A stretch of DNA of 64,000 nucleotides from Deinococcus hopiensis KR-140. Lineage in GTDB: Bacteria; Deinococcota; Deinococci; Deinococcales; Deinococcaceae. Both the position numbers and the translations under genes were made by a program. Within the stretch, counting starts at the first letter, position 1. Every line of letters starts with the position of its first letter. The stretch spans positions 124,001-188,000 of the forward strand of contig NZ_FWWU01000002.1 of the NCBI RefSeq assembly GCF_900176165.1, given 5' to 3'. The notes beneath the pieces were generated by a model. The model saw nothing but the letters and a program-made list of their open reading frames with translations, did no database searches and was not told the origin of the DNA. This document shows, one piece after another, positions 45,380 to 52,421 of the stretch.

Positions 45380-45498
45380 GGTACGCCGTTGACTGGCAGG
45401 AACCTGATGGATGGCGCCCGTGTCTCTGGGGTCAGCGCGGTACGGAAAGAGTGGGAATCCACTGTGTTCTCCAGCAGTTTCAGACTCAACGGAGTACC
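45380..45498. mobile_element. MITE, IS701-type ends, 119 bp, copy 2
   Basis: GGTACGCCGTTGA at 45380-45392 and TCAACGGAGTACC at 45486-45498 are inverted ends with one mismatch. In the reverse orientation the interior matches 29016-29144, sharing CTCTTTCCGTACCGCGCTGA and CGGGCGCCATCCATCAGG; the copy at 29 kb has ten extra bases. No clear target duplication was seen here. Confidence 0.85.
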
Positions 45499-45643
45499 AA
45501 TTAGACCCCATTTCATCGTGGTCATCCACCGCGCAAGGTGACCCACCTTCCCCCGCAGAAGCCGGCGAGCACCCCGCGCCCGCAGAATGAGCCTGTTCAG
45601 CGCGGATGAGCGAGTGGAAATTGCCGAACACCCCAGCCCCATC

Positions 45644-46312
45644 TCAAGGGGCCAGGGTGCGCTTAAGCCGTTCCATGCTTCCCTGCCAGTTGTCCTGCAA
45701 GGCCCGCACAGCTTGATCAACGTCACGCACGCCGAGCGCTTGCCGAATGGCTTCGTGTTCGTTCAGGGATGCCTGACCGGAAGCCGACGCGTTGAAGTAC
45801 GCCAACTCGATACGCCGAAGCTTGCGCTTCAGCACCTTCAACGCCGCCAAAAGCTCGCTGTTCCCCGATTTCGAGATCCAGATATCGTGGAAGCCCGTAT
45901 CTGCTGTCACCGCGCCCTGCACGTCCCCAGCAAGAAGCGCTTGCCGAAGCTGCACGTCCAAGTCGTGGAGAGCAGTTTGGTCCTGCAGCGTCAGGTGAGG
46001 GAAAGCGAGGCGCAGGGCGAGGACCTCCAGCGTGGCGACAACGGGATAGAGCTCAGTGGCGTGAGCAGCACGAAGAGGAGCCACGCGCGTCCAGCGGTTC
46101 AGGGCTGTCTCGACGAAACCCTCGTCTTCCAGCCGCCGAAGCGCTTCGCGGACGGGCGTACGGCTGACGCCCAGTTGCTCAGCGATGTCCTGGTCGCGCA
46201 GGGGTTCTTCCGGCTGGAGGGTGCCATCGATGATCCAGGTACTGAGTTGGGTATAGACCTCATCCCTGGCGAGGATGCGGGTACGTTTGGACGCGGTGGA
46301 GGGAATGGGCAT
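45644..46312 (-). CDS. GntR-family transcriptional regulator (FCD/FadR type)
   Basis: The 222-residue product from the ATG at 46312 has the winged helix-turn-helix DEVYTQLSTWIIDGTLQPEEPLRDQDIAEQLGVSRTPVREALRRLEDEGFVE and then an FCD effector domain (HATELYPVVATLEVLALRLAFPHL, EHEAIRQALGVRDVDQAVRAL). FCD regulators sense small acids, often metal bound. It is divergent from the M20 peptidase gene, 50 bases apart, with a palindrome between, and so probably controls that peptidase and the PLP lyase. Confidence 0.92.
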   Translation of the reverse strand: MPIPSTASKRTRILARDEVYTQLSTWIIDGTLQPEEPLRDQDIAEQLGVSRTPVREALRRLEDEGFVETALNRWTRVAPLRAAHATELYPVVATLEVLALRLAFPHLTLQDQTALHDLDVQLRQALLAGDVQGAVTADTGFHDIWISKSGNSELLAALKVLKRKLRRIELAYFNASASGQASLNEHEAIRQALGVRDVDQAVRALQDNWQGSMERLKRTLAP

Positions 46313-46349
46313 CTTTGAAGCCCATTCTATCTTTTTCGTCAAGTGTTAT

Positions 46350-46362
46350 GTAATATATTACT
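46350..46362. promoter_or_regulatory. Operator palindrome and possible leaderless start
   Basis: GTAATATATTAC (46350-46361) is a perfect 12-base palindrome immediately upstream of the GTG at 46363. TAATAT within it fits a -10, leaving about 6-7 bases to the start codon; no ribosome site precedes it, so the mRNA may be leaderless, as is common in Deinococcus. A GntR protein bound here would block the promoter. Confidence 0.6.
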
Positions 46363-47496
46363 GTGCCTGAAACGCTCACGGAACTGCTCGCGGCCCTCAC
46401 TCTCTTGGACTCCACCAACCCAGCGCTGGTGACAGGAGGAGCTGGGGAGTCTGCCATTGCCCAGTTCGTGGTTCATTGGCTGACGGCACACAGCATCGCG
46501 GCTGAACTCGACGAGGCCGCTCCCGGCCGTTTCAGCGTCATCGCCACCGTAAAGGGGACGGGGGGCGGTTCTTCCCTGCTCCTGAATGCCCACCTCGACA
46601 CGGTCGGCACGGAAGGAATGGATCACCCCTTTGAGCCCGTTGTACGTGATGGCCGCATGTACGGGCGCGGCACCTACGACATGAAGAGTGGCCTGGCCGC
46701 CTGCCTCATGGCCCTCCTTGACGCCAAGGCCAGCCCTCTTCGTGGGGACGTCATCCTGACGGCGGTTGCAGACGAGGAACACGCGAGCCTTGGGATGCAG
46801 TCCGTTCTCAAGCGCGTCACAGCCGACGCGGCCATCGTTACTGAACCCACCGAACTCTGCGTCTCCATTGCGCACAAAGGCTTTACCTGGCACGAGATCA
46901 CCACGTACGGCCGAGCCGCTCACGGCTCCCGCCCCGACCTCGGCATCGACGCCATCGCGCATATGGGCCGAGTCCTTGGCAAGCTCGAAGCGCTCGGGCA
47001 AGAACTGACCGCTCGTGAATCACACCCTCTGCTGGGCCATGGCAGCCTGCACGCCTCCCTCATCACCGGAGGGCAGGAGCTTTCCAGCTATCCCAACCGC
47101 TGCACCCTCCACGTCGAACGCCGCACCCTTCCCGGCGAAATGCCAGAAGCGGTTACTGGGGAGATCAGCGCCCTATTGACCGAACTCTCCTCCGATCCGA
47201 ACTTCCGGGCGGAGCACCACCTGACGCTCAGCCGCCCACCCTTTGGCATTGATCCGGCCGCGCCCATCGTGCAGACCCTTCAGGCCTCGGCCACCCAGGT
47301 GTTGGGGACTCCACCCACCCTGATCGGTCAGACCTTCTGGATGGACTCTGCCTTCCTCGCTGCGGCTGGGATTCCCACCGTCGTCTTTGGACCTTGCGGT
47401 GGTGGCGCCCACGCGACCGAGGAATGGGTTGACCTGACCTCCGCCGAGCAGTGCCGGCAGGTCCTCACCGCCACCCTCCGCGCCTTCTGCGCCTGA
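46363..47496 (+). CDS. M20-family peptidase/deacylase (ArgE/DapE-like)
   Basis: The 377-residue protein starts at the GTG at 46363. The M20 metal site is complete: LLLNAHLDTVG (His and Asp), YGRGTYDMKSGLAA (bridging Asp), ADEEHASLG (Glu-Glu), EPTELCVSI (Glu) and the C-terminal His in GGGAHATEEW. The middle domain has KGFTWHEITTYGRAAHGS. ArgE-, DapE- and YgeY-type enzymes cannot be told apart from sequence alone. It is followed after 12 bases by a diaminopropionate ammonia-lyase-like gene, as in E. coli ygeX-ygeY, which favours a role in 2,3-diaminopropionate-containing compounds. Confidence 0.88.
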   Translation: MPETLTELLAALTLLDSTNPALVTGGAGESAIAQFVVHWLTAHSIAAELDEAAPGRFSVIATVKGTGGGSSLLLNAHLDTVGTEGMDHPFEPVVRDGRMYGRGTYDMKSGLAACLMALLDAKASPLRGDVILTAVADEEHASLGMQSVLKRVTADAAIVTEPTELCVSIAHKGFTWHEITTYGRAAHGSRPDLGIDAIAHMGRVLGKLEALGQELTARESHPLLGHGSLHASLITGGQELSSYPNRCTLHVERRTLPGEMPEAVTGEISALLTELSSDPNFRAEHHLTLSRPPFGIDPAAPIVQTLQASATQVLGTPPTLIGQTFWMDSAFLAAAGIPTVVFGPCGGGAHATEEWVDLTSAEQCRQVLTATLRAFCA

Positions 47497-47508
47497 CAGG
47501 AGTACACC

Positions 47509-48666
47509 ATGACCACGGACCATCCACGCATGTACTTCAAACCGGGGCCTCCCACGACCTTCAACGCCAGCCCTGACCCCACCTTGCTGGCCTTCCATCA
47601 GCGTCTGCCCGGCTACGCGCCCACCCCCTTGGTCCGTGCCCCGCACCTCGCTGCAGCCCTGGATGTCCGCGAGGTCTGGGTGAAAAACGAGGCCAATCGC
47701 CTGGGACTCCCCGCCTACAAGATCCTCGGTGCCTCCTGGGCCGTCTACCGCGAACTGGAGACGCGGCACGGGCCGTTTACACCCTGGAACACCCTGGTAG
47801 AGTTGAGCGCTCAACTTCAGGCGCACCTGCCCCTCACGCTGGTCACAGCGACCGATGGCAACCACGGCCGCGCAGTGGCCCGTATGGCCCACTGGCTGGG
47901 CTTGGACGCGCACATCCTGGTGCCTGAGGACATGGTCCCTGCCCGTATCCAGGCCATTGAGGCCGAAGGGGCGCGGGTGGACGTGATCCACGGAACCTAC
48001 GACGAAGCGGTGGCGGCCGCTGCCCGCCTGGCCGATGCTCGGCATCTGGTTATCAGTGACACGGCTTGGGAAGGCTACGAGCGTGTGCCCGGTTGGGTTG
48101 TGGAAGGGTACGGCACGATCTTCCAGGAAATTGATCAGCAGCTCGCCCAACAGGGCGGTCAGCAGCCAGAGGTGGTGGCCGCCCAGATGGGCGTAGGTTC
48201 ACTGGCGATGGCCGTCATTCAGCACTACCGTGCGCCTGGCCGGGCGACACACGTGGTCGGCGTAGAGCCCACCCGTGCCGCCTGCGTCCTGCACTCCCTG
48301 GAAGCCGGGAAACTGACGGAAGTTCCTGGCCCACACGCCTCGATCATGGCTGGTCTAAACTGTGGGAATACGTCTCCCCTCGCCTGGCCTTACCTGCAGG
48401 GTGGGCTGAGCGCGTCCATCGCCATTTCCGACGGACAAGCCAAGGAGGCCATGCGCCTGCTCGCTCAGGACGGTGTGGTGTCCGGAGAAAGTGGCGCAGC
48501 TGGTGCTGGTGGACTGCTGGCCCTACTGCGTCATGAGGACGCGGCGAACACGCGCGCCTGGCTTGGCTTGACGCCCGAAAGTACAGTCCTGGTCATCTCC
48601 ACTGAAGGGGCCACTGACCCTCAAGCGTACGCACGCATTGTTCAGGCTGGTCCAGACCATGCTTGA
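47509..48666 (+). CDS. PLP-dependent diaminopropionate ammonia-lyase-like enzyme (YgeX-type)
   Basis: The 385-residue protein is of the tryptophan-synthase-beta fold type. The PLP lysine sits in LGLPAYKILGASWAV, the phosphate-binding loop in VTATDGNHGRAVARMA, and the glycine-rich segment in QMGVGSLAMAVIQHY. GLNCGNTSPLAWPYLQGG and SGESGAAGAGGLLALL match the diaminopropionate lyase family. It converts 2,3-diaminopropionate to pyruvate and ammonia in characterised members; here this is inferred. It forms an operon with the upstream M20 gene. Confidence 0.82.
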   Translation: MTTDHPRMYFKPGPPTTFNASPDPTLLAFHQRLPGYAPTPLVRAPHLAAALDVREVWVKNEANRLGLPAYKILGASWAVYRELETRHGPFTPWNTLVELSAQLQAHLPLTLVTATDGNHGRAVARMAHWLGLDAHILVPEDMVPARIQAIEAEGARVDVIHGTYDEAVAAAARLADARHLVISDTAWEGYERVPGWVVEGYGTIFQEIDQQLAQQGGQQPEVVAAQMGVGSLAMAVIQHYRAPGRATHVVGVEPTRAACVLHSLEAGKLTEVPGPHASIMAGLNCGNTSPLAWPYLQGGLSASIAISDGQAKEAMRLLAQDGVVSGESGAAGAGGLLALLRHEDAANTRAWLGLTPESTVLVISTEGATDPQAYARIVQAGPDHA

Positions 48667-48752
48667 CACCAACGCACGATCGCCGAGCTGCGGGAGCTGC
48701 ACCGACGCACCGGGAATAGACTGGGCGCACAGCGCGTGGCCTACACCTCCCC
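48667..48752 (+). pseudogene. Truncated N-terminus of an M20-type amidase/carbamoylase-like gene
   Basis: The reading TIAELRELHRRTGNRLGAQRVAYTSP is the pattern of the start of allantoate/carbamoylase-type M20 hydrolases (ELxELxxxTGxxxGAQRVAWT). It begins directly after the lyase stop codon and ends at about 48750. Family assignment is by pattern only. Confidence 0.5.
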
Positions 48753-48989
48753 ATAGCTGCCGCCCGAGCCTTTCTCAAAGAGCAGCCGGCGGAGCTCCCT
48801 GTGATCATGGAGACCGATCCGGCAGGGAACCTCTGGGCGGCCCTCGTGAGCGGTCAGATCACTGGCAAAGAAGGCGAGAAGTTCAGTGCTGTGAAGCTCG
48901 GGCAGCCCACCATTGGCAAAGACGGCGTGGTCATCCTCGGACCCTTGACGGTGTTTGACAAGAGCAACATCGACAAATTCAACTTCTGA
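48750..48989 (+). pseudogene. C-terminal remnant of a sugar ABC transporter substrate-binding protein
   Basis: The frame from about 48750 reads AFLKEQPAELPVIMETDPAG, ITGKEGEKFSAVKLGQ and ends FDKSNIDKFNF, the C-terminal hallmark of simple-sugar/AI-2-type binding proteins. There is no start codon; it joins the preceding remnant without a gap, which marks a deletion junction. Confidence 0.6.
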
Positions 48990-48998
48990 GCAGCATGA

Positions 48999-49033
48999 GG
49001 CAGGGGCGTCCGGGTATAACCTGGACGCCCCTG
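48999..49033 (+). terminator. Intrinsic terminator
   Basis: GGGGCGTCC and GGACGCCCC pair around a GGTATAACCT loop, then TGTCATTG. It lies ten bases after the decayed binding-protein gene and would end the M20-lyase transcript. Confidence 0.75.
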
Positions 49034-49081
49034 TCATTGACATAGGAGAAGTTCTACGGATGTCCTATGTCTTCGGTTCCA

Positions 49082-49720
49082 TCAGCCCGTCGCGAGGTGG
49101 CCGAGCCAGACGACCAGGAAGCCAGCGCCGAGCATCACCGCCAGAGCCTTGATCCGCGTCTTTTTCAAGTAGAACAAGATTCCCAGACCTGTCAGAGAAA
49201 TGACCGTCAGGAAGACGCCCGTCAGGTCAATCAACCATGCCCAGGCACTCCCCGCGTCACGTCCACGGTGCAGGTCGTTGAGCACCGCCACAGCCCCCTG
49301 GGCATCCACATCCACCGTGTACGTCCCCGTCTTCATATCGATGAAAGCGTCTGCGCTGTACCCCGGGGCCTTGAAACTCAGGCTCGCCTCTGTGCTGTCC
49401 ACCCGCGTATCCCCAGCGCGCCCCTTCAGTCCCTGCTTCGCCCGCAGCTCCTCGGCCACGGTCAACCAGTTCACCTGCCCGTTCTGGGTCCACCCGGCAG
49501 GCAGCGTCCCTTTGACTTCCCGGCGGGTCTCCGCATTGCCAAAGGCCCAGTCGGGGTGATTGAGGGTGATTCCCGTCAGCGAGAAGAAGAGCACGATGAG
49601 CAGGCAAACCATGCTCGTGTAGGTGTGGAGCGAACGCAACCAGACGTGCGTCCTGACCTTCAAGGAGCGGGGACGCGGGGTGGGCCTGACCGGAGCCTCA
49701 GGCCTTGCCGAAGCCGACAC
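49082..49720 (-). CDS. PepSY-domain membrane protein
   Basis: The 212-residue protein has TM1 (LHTYTSMVCLLIVLFFSLTG) followed by the PepSY-associated exported domain with NHPDWAFG, then LDLTGVFLTVISLTGLGILFYL (TM2) and a final hydrophobic segment (LAVMLGAGFLVVWLGHLA). This is the PepSY_TM plan, a heme- or flavin-linked redox membrane subunit in many genomes. Its start overlaps the 3' end of the DUF2271 gene by 23 bases, and ApbE lies upstream of that, all on the minus strand, so the three form one unit. Confidence 0.85.
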   Translation of the reverse strand: MSASARPEAPVRPTPRPRSLKVRTHVWLRSLHTYTSMVCLLIVLFFSLTGITLNHPDWAFGNAETRREVKGTLPAGWTQNGQVNWLTVAEELRAKQGLKGRAGDTRVDSTEASLSFKAPGYSADAFIDMKTGTYTVDVDAQGAVAVLNDLHRGRDAGSAWAWLIDLTGVFLTVISLTGLGILFYLKKTRIKALAVMLGAGFLVVWLGHLATG

Positions 49721-50264
49721 TGGCCGCCTCGATGTCGTTGTTGGCGCTCAAGGTCTTCTTGAAGGTGGCGCTGCCCACCGTTACCTTCTCGCGCACCAGG
49801 CTGTACGGGCCGTGCTCCCGGGCCGCTTCGATGCAGACGTAGTAGTCACCTTGGGAAACGAGCGTGCCCTTGTCTGTCTTGCCGTCCCAGGCCAGCGCGT
49901 ATGACCCTGGGTTGCGGGTGGCGCTACTGACCGTGTCCAGCAATGCGCTGTTCTCGCGGTACCACCGGCGCAGATCCGGAATCCAACGGGGCCCGCGCCC
50001 TGTCGTCTCGGCCCAAACGCTGAGGGTACGGACCGGGTTTCCCTGAGCGTCCTCAATCCAGACAGCAACGTAGGGGCGCTTCACGCGGCCGCCCGCTTGG
50101 GTGGCCACCTTGAAGGTGATGGTCAGCGCTTGACCAGCCGCCCACTTCTTTGCGCCGGACGGAGTCGCCGCGGCCGCCTCAGCGGGGACGACGCGGGACA
50201 GGATGAGGGTGGCGGTGCCGAGGGCGAGTTTGCGGAGGACGGAACGGCGGGTGTCATGGGTCAT
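49698..50264 (-). CDS. DUF2271 domain exported protein with a candidate flavinylation motif
   Basis: The product starts MTHDTRRSVLRKLALGTATLI (188 residues from the ATG at 50264; an ATG two codons upstream is possible). The signal has a twin-arginine-like TRRSVLRKLAL. The mature part is the DUF2271 domain (QALTITFKVATQAGGRVKRPYVAVWIEDAQGN, then YALAWDGKTDKGTLVSQGDYYVCIEAAREHG). DTVSSATRNPG, about residues 110-120, is close to the ApbE target pattern DxxSGAT, in which the last Thr receives FMN. With ApbE upstream and PepSY downstream, it is the probable flavinylated carrier. This role is inferred. Confidence 0.82.
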   Translation of the reverse strand: MTHDTRRSVLRKLALGTATLILSRVVPAEAAAATPSGAKKWAAGQALTITFKVATQAGGRVKRPYVAVWIEDAQGNPVRTLSVWAETTGRGPRWIPDLRRWYRENSALLDTVSSATRNPGSYALAWDGKTDKGTLVSQGDYYVCIEAAREHGPYSLVREKVTVGSATFKKTLSANNDIEAASVGFGKA

Positions 50265-50422
50265 GGTCAAGGCTCCTGAACGGCAAGGGGTTGAAGTCAG
50301 TGGGAAGAGGACTGAATTGTTTGGCTCCAGGCCAGACCTGGACGTTGTCGGCCATCCCGGATCATCAAACGGGCTGTGCTTCGCCGTGGGTATGACGATG
50401 CCACGAGGATGTTTGGATGGTG

Positions 50423-51412
50423 TTAAGGAGGTGTTGGACGGGGATGAGGTTGGGCGGTCCAGAACCGGCTGAGGTGTTGCGCTCCGTCCCGAGTCACAAT
50501 CAGGGCGGCCGCCCCTGGTGTTCCATCCACGAGAGCCAGACCACGTTGCACATCAAGCACACTCAGAGCAGTCGCGAGTGCATCGGCAGTCAGGCAGTCT
50601 GACGCCGTGACCGTGACGCCCGGCACTTCGGTGATGGGATGACCCGTGCGCGGGTCCAGCACATGCGAGTACCACGTCTCCCCCACCTGGTACCCGCGGT
50701 GAGATTGCCCGCTCGTCGCCAGCGCTCCATTGCGCACCTGGACGTGGCACAGGGGCGGGAGGTCATCCCGCGGACTGAAGGGGTCGGCGACGGCAACGCC
50801 CAGTCCCACTTCCCCCAGGGTCCGCAGGTCGCCCCCAACGTTGATCAGAACGGTCCTCACGCCCGGCTCTCCGAACGCCGCTTCAGCCGCACGGTCCACG
50901 ACATACCCCTTGGCCAGAGCGTTCAGGCCGACCGGATACATCGCCTGGAAGGTGCCCGTACCATCTGAATCCAGGGTCCAGGGTGGAAGGCGCAGCTGTG
51001 CGGCAAGCGCCGTCAAGTCCTGATCCTCTGGCAGTCGCCCCCGTTCCTCCGCCTGCTTCCAGCACATCCCGAGCGCGTCAGCGCCCGGGTGGAACGCCCC
51101 GCCAGTCACCTCTCGCCAATGATCCGCGGCGCGGAGCACGGCCTTCAGGTCATCGCTTAGTGGCGTCCGAACTCCTGGATTGGCCTGCCAGCGCCGCAAC
51201 TCACTGTCATGGTCGAAGCGGTTCAAGATGGCTGTGAGGCGATCAATCTCCGTCAAAGCTGCACGTTCCGCCCCTTCTGCTTGGAGGCGAGTGTCAGCGA
51301 CAATCTGCACCTCCAATTCAGTCCCCAGTACCCGTTCATACACGTGGTGAAGGCGATGCGCTGGACGCAGGCGGCGCGCGAGTTGCGTGAGAGACCACCT
51401 GGGAATCGGCAT
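50423..51412 (-). CDS. apbE: FAD:protein FMN transferase, ApbE family
   Basis: The product is 329 residues from the ATG at 51412 (MPIPRWSLTQLARRL). ApbE features: LGTELEVQIVAD near the N-terminus, FHPGADALGMCWKQAEE, LNALAKGYVVDRAAE, VLINVGGDLRTLGE and SGQSHRGYQV with HVLDPRTGHPI, the last part holding the FAD- and metal-binding residues. It attaches FMN to Ser/Thr of exported proteins outside the cytoplasmic membrane. No signal peptide is obvious in the chosen start; a longer start at 51502 cannot be excluded. It precedes DUF2271 and PepSY genes. Confidence 0.93.
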   Translation of the reverse strand: MPIPRWSLTQLARRLRPAHRLHHVYERVLGTELEVQIVADTRLQAEGAERAALTEIDRLTAILNRFDHDSELRRWQANPGVRTPLSDDLKAVLRAADHWREVTGGAFHPGADALGMCWKQAEERGRLPEDQDLTALAAQLRLPPWTLDSDGTGTFQAMYPVGLNALAKGYVVDRAAEAAFGEPGVRTVLINVGGDLRTLGEVGLGVAVADPFSPRDDLPPLCHVQVRNGALATSGQSHRGYQVGETWYSHVLDPRTGHPITEVPGVTVTASDCLTADALATALSVLDVQRGLALVDGTPGAAALIVTRDGAQHLSRFWTAQPHPRPTPP

Positions 51413-51506
51413 CCGCTGATTCTGCTGTCCAACATTGAAAACCCGGTGAAGGCAGAACGGCTGAAGTCCTCCAGGTTGAAGTGGTGGTTGAGCCTCTCGC
51501 ATCCTT

Positions 51507-51665
51507 ACAAGTTCCTAACAAGTTGTACGCGGCATCTAAACGGGTGCCCCGCATACTTCGCCCCATGAACGAGCGCAGGACCAAGAGAAAAGGTCCGCCG
51601 CTCCTTCTCCCGCCCCTCCGCCCCCTCCCCCCTGGTGCTCCACGCACCCCGAAAGGAAGACCTCC
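51507..51665. repeat. Leader repeat, copy 1, upstream of a DUF4397-like gene
   Basis: From ACAAGTTCCTAACAAGTTGT to just before the start codon this segment is almost identical to 61915-62075, including the AGGAAGA ribosome site. The similarity continues into both genes. A shared promoter and leader are implied. Confidence 0.8.
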
Positions 51666-52052
51666 ATGCGTAACTTCAAAGCCCTGCTCCTGTCCGCCTT
51701 CATCGCCACCACTGCCCTTACCACCAGCGCTTCAGCCTCGCCCGTGTACTTCGACAACGACTCGGGTCAGAGCGGTGTGGTGGACGTGTACGTGGACGGC
51801 AAGCTGGTGTTCGACAATGTCTTCGCGGATTCCTCGATGATGTTTCCCACCGACATCACCGCAGGGAAGCACGACGTGGTGATCACCCCCAACTACCTGG
51901 CACTGGGTGAAGCGGACATCCTGAACACCAGCATCGATATTCCCGAGACGGACCCGGACACGGGGGCGTACACGGTCACGCTGACCACCGGAACCGATGA
52001 CCTGGATGTGCCAGAACTCGGCCTGAGCATCGACGCCGGACACATCGACTAA
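51666..52052 (+). CDS. Secreted DUF4397-like protein, paralog A
   Basis: The 128-residue protein has a signal peptide (RNFKALLLSAFIATTALTTSASAS) and a beta-sandwich domain: VYFDNDSGQSGVVDVYVDGKLVFDNVFADSSMMFP, then ITAGKHDVVITPNYLALGEADIL. VDVYVDGKLVFD and AGKHDVVI match DUF4397, an exported domain of unknown role. The paralog at 62076 is about as long and near-identical in its centre. An AAGGAAGA ribosome site precedes the ATG. A terminator follows at once. Confidence 0.85.
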   Translation: MRNFKALLLSAFIATTALTTSASASPVYFDNDSGQSGVVDVYVDGKLVFDNVFADSSMMFPTDITAGKHDVVITPNYLALGEADILNTSIDIPETDPDTGAYTVTLTTGTDDLDVPELGLSIDAGHID

Positions 52053-52060
52053 ACGTAAGG

Positions 52061-52083
52061 GGTGAAAGCTATGCTTTCGCCCT
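52061..52083 (+). terminator. Intrinsic terminator
   Basis: GGGTGAAAGC and GCTTTCGCCC pair (one G-U pair) around TAT, then TCATTTCTGCC, ten bases past the DUF4397-like stop. Confidence 0.75.
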
Positions 52084-52162
52084 CATTTCTGCCTTGTATG
52101 GGCAGGAAAACAAACCACCTGCGCGTTTTTTAAAGTGAGGGCCTCTTCGCCCTGGAGTCACG

Positions 52163-52351
52163 ATGAGCTTGGGACCTATGGAAGTTGGCCTGATTTTGCT
52201 GATTGCCCTGGTGATCTTTGGACCGAAAAAGCTTCCCGAACTGGGGAAGGGACTGGGTCAAGGTCTCCGCGAATTCAAGAGCAGTGCGCGTGAGATTCAG
52301 CGTGACCTGGAGCTGAGCCCTGCTGAATCAGAACCCGAAAAGACGACTTGA
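52163..52351 (+). CDS. tatA: Twin-arginine translocase TatA/E family subunit
   Basis: The 62-residue protein starts MSLGPMEVGLILLIALVIFGPKKLPELGKGLGQGLREFK. The short N-terminal tail, one membrane helix, FGPKKLPELG hinge and amphipathic helix are the TatA/E hallmark. It forms the pore-like part of the Tat pathway with TatC. It lies 70 bases before the TolC operon and may be expressed apart from it, since an intergenic stretch separates them. No tatC is in the window. The nearby DUF2271 protein, with an RR-type signal, is a possible client. Confidence 0.93.
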   Translation: MSLGPMEVGLILLIALVIFGPKKLPELGKGLGQGLREFKSSAREIQRDLELSPAESEPEKTT

Positions 52352-52421
52352 CAGGTCAATGGCCTTCGCCAGCACCTGAATTTTTACGGGAGGACTTCCC
52401 TGTAAGGCTTTGGAGGCCGCA

